Assembly: GCA_910579965.1 (NCBI GenBank)
Contig: CAJTWF010000038.1
Span: forward strand, 1 to 24,734
DNA: 24,734 nt
Reading direction: 5' to 3'
From: an uncultured Oscillospiraceae bacterium
GTDB taxonomy: Bacteria; Bacillota; Clostridia; Oscillospirales; Oscillospiraceae
The translations under genes and the position numbers were made by a program. This document shows positions 14,507 through 21,935 of this stretch, in pieces. Each line of letters begins with the position of its first letter. Within the stretch, counting starts at the first letter, position 1. Under the pieces are notes generated by a model. The model was not told the origin of the DNA and made no database searches. It worked only from the letters and a program-made list of their open reading frames with translations.

Positions 14507-15199
14507 TTACGGGAACAGGATAGCGGCGATCTCCGCCGTCATCTCCTCCCGCAGCACCCGCAGCTGGGTCTCAAAGGCGCAGTTGACCTCCACCTGACCG
14601 TCCCGCAGGATCAGGCCGCCGGCCATCTCGCGGGTCTCCCCGGAGAGGGTCAGCATGGCGGTGCCCTGGAGCAGGGCGGAGGCGCCGGTGACCACCTTGG
14701 AGAGGATCTCCCCGGCCTTGCCGCCGCTCTTGGCCGCCTTGCCCGCCGCCTCGGGGGCCGCGGCGGCGGCCAGCAGGGCGTTGGCCTTGCTCACCACCAG
14801 GGAGCCCACCTTCTTGTGGTCCTTGGCGCTGAGCACGATCTCCTCCCGGCCGGTCCTGGCCGCCTTTACGGCGATGCGGGCCAGCAGGTCCGCGTACTCC
14901 TCGTCGGGCAGGGCGCACAGCTTCTTCTGGGCCTGGGCGAAGGCCTCGTCCAGGCAGGCCTGCTTGGCGGCGAGCATCTGCTTTTTCGCCTCCATCTGGG
15001 CCGCGCTCTCCAGGCGCTCGGCCTGGCGCTTGGCGGCCTCCTGGCCAGACTGAGCGGCGGCCTTGGCCTCCGCGTCCGCCTTGGACTGATAGTCGGCGCG
15101 CAGGGCCTCCGCCTTCTTCCGGGCCTCCTGGAGGAGCTCCTCAACCTCGGCTTTGGTGTCGGTCTCGATGCGGGCGGTGATTTTTTCGATTCCGTTCAT
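14507..15199 (-). CDS. ntpE: V-type ATP synthase subunit E (peripheral stalk)
   Basis: Subunit E pairs with G to form the peripheral stalks that hold the head against rotation. The 230-residue protein begins MNGIEKITARIETDTKAEVE and continues as a long charged, Ala-rich helix to about residue 100, typical of E. A globular C-terminal part follows, with DEEYADLLARIAV, GREEIVLSAKDHKK and a last segment GGLILRDGQVEVNCAFETQL, the conserved end of the family. An Ala/Gly-rich stretch around residues 145-165 (AAAAPEAAGKAAKSGGKAGE) is longer than usual and is probably a flexible insertion. The ATG follows AAGGGG with a 7-base spacer. Confidence 0.95.
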   Translation of the reverse strand: MNGIEKITARIETDTKAEVEELLQEARKKAEALRADYQSKADAEAKAAAQSGQEAAKRQAERLESAAQMEAKKQMLAAKQACLDEAFAQAQKKLCALPDEEYADLLARIAVKAARTGREEIVLSAKDHKKVGSLVVSKANALLAAAAAPEAAGKAAKSGGKAGEILSKVVTGASALLQGTAMLTLSGETREMAGGLILRDGQVEVNCAFETQLRVLREEMTAEIAAILFP

Positions 15200-15226
15200 A
15201 TCGAATCCCCTTTTCTATGGGATAGA

Positions 15227-15718
15227 TTAGAGCTGGAGCAGCATCAGCATGGAGGCCAGCAGGGACAGAATGGCGTAGAACTCCACGATACCGCAGAGGA
15301 TCAGGCCCTTGGACCAGTCGTCAGGCTTCTTGGCCAGGATGTTGATGGAACCGGCGGCCACGCGGCCCTGGGCGATGGCGGAGAGCAGGCCGCCGATGGC
15401 CATGGGCATGCAGGCGGCGAAGAAGGCCAGACCCTGCTGGACGGTCATGGTGCCGGCCACGGCGGCGGCGTTGCCCATGAAGTTCATGCGGATGAGGGCG
15501 AAGAACCAGACCACCATGCCGTACAGGCCCTGGGTACCGGGGAGCAGCTGAAGGACCATGACCTTACCGGACTTGCTGGGGTCCTCGCACAGGAGGCCGG
15601 TACCGGCCTCACCGGCGATGCCGGTGCCCTTTGCGGAGCCCACGCAGCTCAGACCGACAGCCAGACCGGAGCCCAGCAGAGCCAGCGCCAGGCCGCCAAA
15701 AGATTCCAGAAAACTCAT
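15227..15718 (-). CDS. ntpK: V-type ATP synthase subunit K (c-ring proteolipid, probably Na+-binding)
   Basis: A 163-residue membrane proteolipid with four transmembrane helices, a tandem duplication of the two-helix hairpin, as in bacterial V-type c subunits. It forms the rotor ring. Residues matching the Na+ site of Enterococcus hirae NtpK (Leu61, Thr64, Gln65, Gln110, Glu139) appear here as Leu59, Thr62 and Gln63 in LLPGTQGLYG, Gln117 in IAQGRVAAGS and Glu146 in GIVEFYAIL. The Leu-Thr and Gln-Glu intervals (3 and 29) are the same. Tyr66 also matches the tyrosine that closes the site. This points to Na+ rather than H+ coupling. The ATG follows AAGGAGG, and subunit I ends 18 bases upstream. 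Confidence 0.96.
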   Translation of the reverse strand: MSFLESFGGLALALLGSGLAVGLSCVGSAKGTGIAGEAGTGLLCEDPSKSGKVMVLQLLPGTQGLYGMVVWFFALIRMNFMGNAAAVAGTMTVQQGLAFFAACMPMAIGGLLSAIAQGRVAAGSINILAKKPDDWSKGLILCGIVEFYAILSLLASMLMLLQL

Positions 15719-15736
15719 GATAAATTTCCTCCTTAA

Positions 15737-17680
15737 TTATTTCTCGATGTCTACATATTTTGTGTTGATATTCAAGGGACGGAAGGGCTTGCCGCCGTCC
15801 TCATAGAACCGGCCGAAGAACTCCAGGCACTGCAGACGCATATCGTGGACAAAGCAGCCCAGGATGTTCAGAGCAAAGTTCAGAGCGTTGCCGATCATGG
15901 CGATGATAAAGAACGTGACCACATTGCCGGTAATCGCGCCCAGCTTGTTGAACACCTGGGCCACCACCGCGCCCGCCAGCATCAGGGCCATCAGACGGGA
16001 GTAGGACATGATGTCGCTGAAATAACCGGTAATGCCGTTGTAGAGGGAGCCGAGGATGCCGGTGACGATCCCGATGCCCTTCTTGCCGTAGCCCTGGGTG
16101 AGCACCAGCACCACCAGCGCGGCAATGAGGCCCTGCGTGACCATGTTCAGGGCAATGCCGCCGCCGGCCAGGATAAAGACCAGGAACCACGCGCCCTCGT
16201 TGCAAAGGGCCGCCATGGTCTCGCCCCGCTTGATCTGCTTGTACATGCTCACGCCCATGCCGGTGAAAATCTGGATGACGCCCAGCACCAGGGAGCCCAT
16301 CAGGACCATCAGCGCGTCGTCCAGCGGGGAGAACAGGGACCACAGGGGAACGCTCTCCGGATCCACGCCGGTGAGGATGCCCCGCATCTGGGGGATCAGA
16401 TCGCCGAAGAAGCCGCCGGTGAGGAAGCCCCAGATAAACGTGCTGATACCGCACAGCCCCATCAGGGGAATCATGTAGCGCATGGTGGCCCCGTTGGGCT
16501 TCGCCTTGATCAGGATGACTGCGGAGAGGATCATCATGATGAGGCCGTAGCCCATGTCCGCCATCATCATGCCGTAGAACAGGATGAAGAAGGGGGCCAT
16601 CAGCGGGTTGGGATCCACGGAGCCGTAGGCGGGCAGGGAGTACATGTCCGTGACCATGTTCATGGGGCGCACCAGCTTGCCGTTGCGCAGCTGCACCGGC
16701 ACCTCCGGGTACTCCTCCTCCGTGGGCTCGGACAGCTCATAGGCGCAGTCGAACCTGCTCAGCGCCTTCTCCAGGGCCGGAATCTCCGGCACGGAGGCCC
16801 AGCCGTCCAGATACACGATGGAACCGCCGGCCAGCAGCCGCTCCCGGGCGCTCTCCGTGGCCAGCACCTGCTCCACCCGGTCCAGGCCGGTTTTCAGCTC
16901 GTCCCGGGCGCCGCCCATGGCGGCCAGGGCGGCGGTCTCCCGCTCCCGCTCCGCGGCGATGGACCGCAGCTCCTGCTCCAGTCCGGCGATGTTCTCCCGG
17001 ACCGTGCCGGTGAGATCCCGGAGCTGGGCAAAGCTGAAGCCGAAGCCCCGCAGGGCGTCCAGAGCCTGCTGCCGGCAGTCCCGGTGGACCAGGACCTCCA
17101 GATACCGCAGCTCCCTGTCCGCCCCCAGCTCCCGCACATCGGCGGCCTTGGCGGCCTCGTCCACCGCCCCCGCCAGGGCCTGGAAGTCCGCCGTATTGGG
17201 CACCGTGCCCAGCAGCACCTCCACCAGTCCGGTCCCCTTGGTCTCCAGGGGCGCGTCGTAGGCGGACCAGGGCTCCAGGGCCTGGATGTCGGCCCGGGCC
17301 CGGGCCTCCCGGGCGTTGAGGGCCCCGATGGCGCGGGCGTGGCCGTTGATCTCCCCGGCCTTCTCCAGCGCCCTGCCGCGGGCCTGACCGTCCAGCAGAT
17401 CCTTGGCGCTCATCAGCGCCCGGGGCGTGAACAGGCCGCCCTTCTGGGGCGCGTACTGGGCCAGCACGTCCAGCGCGTGCTGGAGCTCGGTGAGCTGGGC
17501 CTTGGCCTGGGCCGCGGCGGAGCCCTCCCGGTGCAGCAGAGAGGCGTATGCCTCGTCGGCCAGAAGCTCCGCGGGCTCCTTGAGCTCCACGCAGCCCACA
17601 TGAAGCAGACTCGACAGCAGCGCGTCCTTGTCCTTGGCCAGGGCGATGAGCCGAATCCGTTTCATCTTGACAATGGACAT
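15737..17680 (-). CDS. ntpI: V-type ATP synthase subunit I (membrane stator, a subunit)
   Basis: The stator that carries the ion half-channels beside the K ring. The 647-residue protein has the two expected parts: a cytoplasmic N-terminal half starting MSIVKMKRIRLIALAKDKDA with coiled-coil arms (QELRSIAAERERETAALAAM) and a C-terminal half of about seven to eight membrane helices from FFILFYGMMMADMGYGLIMM. YSRLMALMLAGAVVAQVFN and the final HDMRLQCLEFFGRFYEDGG are family hallmarks; the Arg in DMRLQ and that in YSRLMA lie in the regions that hold the ion-path arginines. The start ATG shares one base with the subunit G stop (TAATG), so the two are coupled. Confidence 0.96.
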   Translation of the reverse strand: MSIVKMKRIRLIALAKDKDALLSSLLHVGCVELKEPAELLADEAYASLLHREGSAAAQAKAQLTELQHALDVLAQYAPQKGGLFTPRALMSAKDLLDGQARGRALEKAGEINGHARAIGALNAREARARADIQALEPWSAYDAPLETKGTGLVEVLLGTVPNTADFQALAGAVDEAAKAADVRELGADRELRYLEVLVHRDCRQQALDALRGFGFSFAQLRDLTGTVRENIAGLEQELRSIAAERERETAALAAMGGARDELKTGLDRVEQVLATESARERLLAGGSIVYLDGWASVPEIPALEKALSRFDCAYELSEPTEEEYPEVPVQLRNGKLVRPMNMVTDMYSLPAYGSVDPNPLMAPFFILFYGMMMADMGYGLIMMILSAVILIKAKPNGATMRYMIPLMGLCGISTFIWGFLTGGFFGDLIPQMRGILTGVDPESVPLWSLFSPLDDALMVLMGSLVLGVIQIFTGMGVSMYKQIKRGETMAALCNEGAWFLVFILAGGGIALNMVTQGLIAALVVLVLTQGYGKKGIGIVTGILGSLYNGITGYFSDIMSYSRLMALMLAGAVVAQVFNKLGAITGNVVTFFIIAMIGNALNFALNILGCFVHDMRLQCLEFFGRFYEDGGKPFRPLNINTKYVDIEK

Positions 17681-17994
17681 TACCTCTCTACCACCCTTCC
17701 TATGATCGCCTGCGCCGCTTTGTCCATGCGCGCGCGGGCGTCAGATTTGAGCTTCTCGCAGTCCTTGGCGGACTGGGCCAGGATCTTGTCCCGCAGCCCG
17801 GCCGCCTCCTCCTCCGCCTTTTTCATGGCGGCGGCGGCAGCGGCCGACGCCTTCTCCCTCCCCTGCTGGAGCAGGGAGCGGCCCTCCCGGTCCGCGTCCG
17901 CGATCAGCTTTTGCGCCTGTGCCTTGGCGTCGGCTTTGGAGCGCTCCATGTCCTCCTCCACCGCACGGATCTTGGTTATGGCTTCCAGTGACAC
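17680..17994 (-). CDS. V-type ATP synthase subunit G/H (peripheral stalk)
   Basis: A 104-residue, almost wholly helical Lys/Glu/Ala-rich coiled coil of the AhaH/subunit G type that pairs with E in the peripheral stalk. It opens MSLEAITKIRAVEEDMERSK, then AQAQKLIADADREGRSLL. Low sequence complexity makes the name depend on position: it is the first gene, just ahead of subunit I, as in other clostridial operons. The start is GTG with AAGGGGTGAGAAA upstream. The gene ends in TAATG overlap with subunit I. The promoter at 18110-18118 lies about 115 bases ahead. Confidence 0.88.
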   Translation of the reverse strand: MSLEAITKIRAVEEDMERSKADAKAQAQKLIADADREGRSLLQQGREKASAAAAAAMKKAEEEAAGLRDKILAQSAKDCEKLKSDARARMDKAAQAIIGRVVER

Positions 17995-18109
17995 TTTCTC
18001 ACCCCTTTTCTACCGAATCAGTTTTGGATAAATTGCTCCCCCGCCTCTCGCCGCCAGGGTTCAGAACCTCTCTCGTCTCCAGCCTTTGGCGATAAGTCAG
18101 GTACTGAAT

Positions 18110-18118
18110 AGTATAGCA
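18110..18118 (-). promoter_or_regulatory. Extended -10 promoter for the V-ATPase operon
   Basis: On the minus strand the sequence reads TGCTATACT, a TGn extended -10 box. It lies about 115 bases before the subunit G start. No good -35 box is at the right distance (GGTATT at 17 bp), which is tolerated with an extended -10. Confidence 0.5.
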
Positions 18119-18249
18119 CAACCGCCCCGGCAATACCAGAGATTTTGCTAACTTTTCCGTGATTCGGCAAAATTATGCAGAATGTAAAAAAGTGGGGCAA
18201 GTGATTTGTCGGATATGTCCACCTTCACCAACAAATCGGTTGACAGCAG

Positions 18250-18287
18250 GAGAAACCGGGCCCCGGGGAGCGTTCCCCAGGGCCCGG
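18250..18287 (-). terminator. Terminator of the glycoside-hydrolase-like gene
   Basis: CCGGGCCCCGGGGA (18256-18269) pairs with TCCCCAGGGCCCGG (18274-18287), with one mismatch and a GCGT loop. Read leftward the stem is followed by TTTCTCC, a short U-tract. It starts 14 bases beyond the stop codon of the preceding gene. Confidence 0.7.
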
Positions 18288-18301
18288 CGCAGGGCATAAA
18301 A

Positions 18302-19402
18302 TCACGAATTTAAGGCGGTGCGGATCCCGTCCGCTCCCATGACCACCAGGGCCGGGGCGTTCTCCCCGGCAAGCTCCGTCAGCCGGGCCTTGGCGGCGGC
18401 GGGATCGGCGGTGTCCACGTACACCGCGTCCACCATGGGCAGCAGGGCCGTCAGGTCCTCCCCCGTGGCCTCGTCGCTGCCGGAGAGCAGCAGCTTCTCC
18501 GACACCAGCAGGCTCAGCCGGGTGCCGTAGGGCGCCAGGGCCTCCCGCAGCTGTCCCAGCAGGAGGACCAGGGCCTCGCTCCTGGTCATGGTGTTGCCGG
18601 AGTAGTCGATCTTCCCGGTCCGCCCGGCGGAGGGGTAGGCCAGCTCCTCCAGCACCAGCTCGTCAAAGCCCATCTGGGCGCACTCCACGGCCAGACTGAT
18701 GACGTAGCTCCTGGCCAGGGCCTTCTCCGGGTCCAGCCAGTGGTAGCTGTGGTTGTCGTACCAGACAAAGCCGTTGCGCTGGCACACGGCGGCCTCCTTC
18801 ATGTTCTCCCAGGCGAAAAAGCTGTCGTGGAGGCAGTTGAACTGCGCCACGGCCAGCCCCTCCCCGGCGCACAGGGCCTTCACCAGGTCCATGCCCGGCC
18901 CGTCCTGGACCACGGCCTTGCTCAGGGCCGCGGCGGAGGCGTAGCGCACCGCGCCGGTGTTGTCCCGCACCTGGTAGAGGAAGCCGTTGGCCCCGGCGGC
19001 GGAGAGCTGGGCGGACAATGCCGCATCGTCCGCCGGCAGGACCTCCAGGGCCGCCAGACGGCGCTCCCCGTAGGGCTCCTCCTCCGGCTCCGGGGGGGCG
19101 TCGGGCTCCGGCGCGGGCTCCACCACCAGATCCACCGCGGGCGCGTCCGGCAGGGCCGGACCGTCCTCCGTCCCGTCCGCCGGCGGCTCATCCTCCGGCG
19201 GCTCGGCGGCCGGAGGGGGAGTCGGGAGGTCGATGCGGCCAAAAGGAAGATCCAGATACATCCCCCCGTCGTCCGTATAGGCGATATATTCCTGCGCCAG
19301 CAGGAAGCAGCAGGCCCCCACCAGGATGATGACAAGCGCCGCGATGAGCAGCCTCGTGCCTGCGGACCGCCGCCCCCGGTAGCTCTGGTATCCTTTTGCC
19401 AC
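18302..19402 (-). CDS. Membrane-anchored putative glycoside-hydrolase-like protein (DUF4015-like)
   Basis: The 366-residue protein begins with a short basic segment and one transmembrane helix (about 17-37, RLLIAALVIILVGACCFLLA), so the body should lie outside the membrane. A Pro/Glu/Asp-rich linker (about 60-120) follows, then a domain with a TIM-barrel feel: LSKAVVQDGPGMDLVKAL, FVWYDNHSYHWLDPEKALAR, CAQMGFDELVLEELAYPSAG and AVYVDTADPAAAKARL. The phrase 'FDELVLEELAYPS' resembles the FDEIQFDYIRFP signature of DUF4015 putative glycoside hydrolases, so a role on wall or capsule glycans is likely but inferred. The start is GTG (19402) after AGAGGG; a longer in-frame ATG at 19480 lacks a ribosome binding site. 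The closest alternative is an uncharacterised envelope protein. Confidence 0.75.
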   Translation of the reverse strand: MAKGYQSYRGRRSAGTRLLIAALVIILVGACCFLLAQEYIAYTDDGGMYLDLPFGRIDLPTPPPAAEPPEDEPPADGTEDGPALPDAPAVDLVVEPAPEPDAPPEPEEEPYGERRLAALEVLPADDAALSAQLSAAGANGFLYQVRDNTGAVRYASAAALSKAVVQDGPGMDLVKALCAGEGLAVAQFNCLHDSFFAWENMKEAAVCQRNGFVWYDNHSYHWLDPEKALARSYVISLAVECAQMGFDELVLEELAYPSAGRTGKIDYSGNTMTRSEALVLLLGQLREALAPYGTRLSLLVSEKLLLSGSDEATGEDLTALLPMVDAVYVDTADPAAAKARLTELAGENAPALVVMGADGIRTALNS

Positions 19403-19508
19403 TGTCGTCCCTCTTTTCTGTTGATGTGTATACCTTACCTTACCACATCCGGCGGGGAACATGCAACCGAATTTTTGCAATTTTCCCTGGAAAATCCTGA
19501 TTTTCGCC

Positions 19509-19535
19509 GGGGATCCCGGCCCCGCCGGGCCGGGC
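19509..19535 (-). terminator. Weak terminator-like hairpin after the solute-binding protein gene
   Basis: CCCGGCCC (19515-19522) pairs with GGGCCGGG (19527-19534) around CGCC, immediately beyond the stop at 19538. No good U-tract follows in the leftward direction, so it may be only partly active or a 3' stabiliser. Confidence 0.4.
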
Positions 19536-19537
19536 GG

Positions 19538-21088
19538 TCATCCGCTCAGCCGGATCCGCCAGCTCTCCAGGCCCTGGAAGGTGTTCGACGGCGCGGGGTC
19601 CAGCCCCTCCGCCACCCCCGGGTGGGTCAGCACGGTGTAGTTTTTGAAGCAGACCGGCGCAATGGGCGCGGCGCTCTGGAGGAGGCCGGCCAGCCGCCGG
19701 GCGGCGGCGGGGCGGTCCCCGGCGGCGGCGAAGGCCGCCATGGCCTCGTCCAGGGCCGGGTCTGTAAAGCCCCCGTAGTTCAGGGCCCCGCCGGCGCCCG
19801 CCAGATCCCGCAGATCCCAGTCCGCGGTGAGGCGCACCTCGCCGAAGTAGAGGTCAAACGCCCCCGCCTCCAGGGCGGCCAGGTACGCCTCCCAGGGCAG
19901 GACCTGGACCGTGATCTGCCAGTCCAGCAGGGAGAGGCTCTGGGCGATGAACCGGGCGCTGGTCACCCGGAAGCTGTCCTCCTCGTTCACCAGCAGCGTG
20001 AGCTCCCGGGTCTCTCCGGTGTCCTGCCCCGCCAGACGGAGGCCGGCCTGGGCGTCCTCCTTGCTGTAGGCCCGCTCCAGGTCCTTGGGGTACAGGGGCG
20101 AGAGGGGGGAGAAGGGGAACTGGGCGGGCAGGGCCAGATGGGCCAGCTGGGCATCCGCCATCCGCTCCCGGGGGATGCCCCGGCTGAAGGCGGCCCGGGC
20201 CGCCGGGCTGGAGAACAGCCGCCCCTCGGCCGCGTTGAAGCCGATGAACTGGAGGATGGCCGTGGGCCGGTTGGCGCTCTGGGCCTGTCCGGTGACAGAG
20301 GAGAGATCGTCGGTGGGGTCCACGGTCAGCAGCTCCACCCGGTGGGTGGAGAAGAGGTACAGCGCCGTGTCCCGGTCCTTGGCCTGGACCAGGGGGATGG
20401 CCTCCACGGGCAGGGTTTTGCCCTGCCACCAGTCCGGGTCCGCCTGGAGGACGTGCTCCCCGTTCTCCGACACCAGGCGGTAGGGCCCCGTACCCACGGG
20501 GACCCGCTCCTGCTCCGTGCCGCTCTTGACCACCGGGATGTCCAGCAGCTCCGGCAGGCCCCGGTTGGGCTCCGTGAGGGTAATCACCACCTGCCCGGCC
20601 CGGTTGGGGGCCACGGAGGCCACGCCCCGCAGCCGGTAGCCGTACCGCTCCGAGGCCGCGGCCCGGCGGAGGGTGTCCGACACGTCCCGGGCGGTGAGGG
20701 GGCTCCCGTCCTGGAACGTCACGTCCTCCCGGAGGTCCAGGGTGCACACCAGCCCCGCCTCGTCCCAGCTGTATCCCCGGCAGAGGAGGGGCTGGGCCGT
20801 AAAGGTCCGGTCCAGGCGGAACAGGGACTCAAAGAGGAGGGAGGCCGCGTCCTCCTGGATGCCCTCGCCGCAGGTGATGGGGTCCAGGGTCTGGTCCTGC
20901 TGCCAGGCCAGGGTGAAGGCCCCGGGCAGGGCCGGCTCCTCCGGCTCCGGTTCCGGCTCCCGGACCTCCAGAAGGCCCTGCTGGTAGCTCTCCCACTCCG
21001 GTTCCGGCTCCGGCTCCCCGCTCACCGCGCAGGCGGAGAGGATCAGAAGGGCGGCCAGCAGCAGCGCCCCCGTCCTCTGCCGCCTCAC
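19538..21088 (-). CDS. Family-5 extracellular solute-binding lipoprotein (peptide/nickel-type)
   Basis: An exported substrate-binding protein of the SBP_bac_5 family, the receptor class of oligopeptide, dipeptide and nickel ABC importers. The signal peptide RRQRTGALLLAALLILSAC ends in a lipobox with Cys20 as lipid-anchor site. Two Glu-Pro-rich tracts follow (EPEPEPEWES, REPEPEPEEPALPG). The fold is then recognisable from LAWQQDQTLDPITCGEG, LLFESLFRLDRTFTAQPLLC, LDLREDVTFQDGSPLTARDV, VPVGTGPYRL, TAILQFIGFNAAEGRLF and YGGFTDPALDEAMAAF. The 516-residue length is typical. The start GTG (21088) overlaps the pgeF stop as GTGA and has GGAGG six bases upstream, so translation is coupled; a longer in-frame reading to 21277 only overlaps pgeF. 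No permease or ATPase genes are in the window, so the ligand is unknown. Confidence 0.88.
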   Translation of the reverse strand: MRRQRTGALLLAALLILSACAVSGEPEPEPEWESYQQGLLEVREPEPEPEEPALPGAFTLAWQQDQTLDPITCGEGIQEDAASLLFESLFRLDRTFTAQPLLCRGYSWDEAGLVCTLDLREDVTFQDGSPLTARDVSDTLRRAAASERYGYRLRGVASVAPNRAGQVVITLTEPNRGLPELLDIPVVKSGTEQERVPVGTGPYRLVSENGEHVLQADPDWWQGKTLPVEAIPLVQAKDRDTALYLFSTHRVELLTVDPTDDLSSVTGQAQSANRPTAILQFIGFNAAEGRLFSSPAARAAFSRGIPRERMADAQLAHLALPAQFPFSPLSPLYPKDLERAYSKEDAQAGLRLAGQDTGETRELTLLVNEEDSFRVTSARFIAQSLSLLDWQITVQVLPWEAYLAALEAGAFDLYFGEVRLTADWDLRDLAGAGGALNYGGFTDPALDEAMAAFAAAGDRPAAARRLAGLLQSAAPIAPVCFKNYTVLTHPGVAEGLDPAPSNTFQGLESWRIRLSG

Positions 21089-21909
21089 TGTCCGCCTCCC
21101 GTCCGGGGCAGGCAGATGAGGGCCCCCTGGACCCCCCGCCGGTCCCCGGTGACCCGGTGGCTCCAGTAGAGGTCCGTGCGGCAGGCGGTGCAGACGGAGC
21201 ACAGGTCTATGCGGGCGGGGTCCACCCCCGCCTCCCGCAGCCTCCAGGCGTTGACGGCCTTCAGGTCCACGGTCCACTTCTCCCCTCTGGGGGCGATGTA
21301 CGCCTCCGCCCCCGGGCCAAAGGCGGCCCGCAGGGCCTCGGGCACGTCGTCGTGGGTCTCAAAGCAGCAGGGCCCGATGCCCGCGCCGATGGCCGCGCGG
21401 ATGTTCTCCGGCCGCGCGCCGAACAGCCGCCCCATCTCCGCCACGGTCTTGGCCGGAAGGTCCAGGGCCGTGCCCCGCCAGCCGGCGTGGACCGCGCCGA
21501 TGGATGCGGTGACCGGGTCGTGGAGCAGCAGGATGATGCAGTCCGCCGAGAACACCATCAGCCCCAGCCCCGGCTCGTCTGTCACCAGAGCGTCGGCGGT
21601 GTAGTCCGAGGGGACGGAGAAGCCCTTGCCCCGGTCAGCGGCGGTGACATGGCGGACCGTGTCCTGGTGGACCTGCTTGGACAGCACCAGCCCCGCCGGG
21701 TCAGCGCCCACCGCGGCGCAGAACCGGCGGTAGTTCTCCTGCACGCTCTCCCGGTCGTCCGGGTTCGGGCCGCTGGCGCGGAAATTGAGGGAGGCGAAGA
21801 CCCCCCGGCTGACGCCCCCCAGGCGGGTGGAGAAGCCGTGGGCCACCCCCTCCAGCAGGGTGGATGCGTGGTAGACCACGCCGTTGTGGTTGCAAGAAAT
21901 AAAGGCCAT
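21085..21909 (-). CDS. pgeF: Peptidoglycan editing factor PgeF (YlmD/YfiH, laccase-like fold)
   Basis: The family (DUF152, once called polyphenol oxidase or laccase) removes wrongly incorporated amino acids such as L-Ser from UDP-MurNAc precursors; members have also been reported as purine nucleoside-active enzymes. The 274-residue length fits. Metal and catalytic motifs are present: LSKQVHQDTV, FSADCIILLLHD, AVHAGWRGTALDL, GAGIGPCCFETHDDVPEAL and, at the end, CSVCTACRTDLYWSHR. The start ATG follows AGGAGG with a 5-base spacer. It is coupled by GTGA overlap to the downstream lipoprotein gene, and 26 bases separate it from the S41 peptidase gene upstream. Confidence 0.93.
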   Translation of the reverse strand: MAFISCNHNGVVYHASTLLEGVAHGFSTRLGGVSRGVFASLNFRASGPNPDDRESVQENYRRFCAAVGADPAGLVLSKQVHQDTVRHVTAADRGKGFSVPSDYTADALVTDEPGLGLMVFSADCIILLLHDPVTASIGAVHAGWRGTALDLPAKTVAEMGRLFGARPENIRAAIGAGIGPCCFETHDDVPEALRAAFGPGAEAYIAPRGEKWTVDLKAVNAWRLREAGVDPARIDLCSVCTACRTDLYWSHRVTGDRRGVQGALICLPRTGGGQ

Positions 21910-21935
21910 ATGCGCCTCCTAATACGTATTCCGGT

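Larger units (their letters stand above)
17995..18301. other. Intergenic region upstream of the V-ATPase operon
   Basis: No gene is supported. The stretch contains the extended -10 promoter of the V-ATPase operon at 18110-18118 and the terminator hairpin of the leftward gene that precedes it (18256-18287). It also has A/T-rich DNA around 18135-18200, and a 7-bp inverted pair GATTTGT (18203-18209) / ACAAATC (18231-18237) that could be an operator or chance. Confidence 0.7.

Noticed and set aside
18203..18237. GATTTGT / ACAAATC inverted pair upstream of the V-ATPase promoter as a repressor operator.
   Set aside because: Only 7 bp with a 21-base gap, and chance occurrence in A/T-rich intergenic DNA cannot be excluded.
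18240..18245. A perfect TTGACA on the plus strand as a rightward promoter.
   Set aside because: No matching -10 lies 16-18 bp downstream (the terminator stem is there) and no rightward gene follows.
21089..21277. An N-terminal extension of the solute-binding protein frame into pgeF.
   Set aside because: The extra residues are Gly/Pro/Arg-rich and come from the alternate frame of pgeF; the GTG at 21088 has a good binding site and opens a lipoprotein signal.
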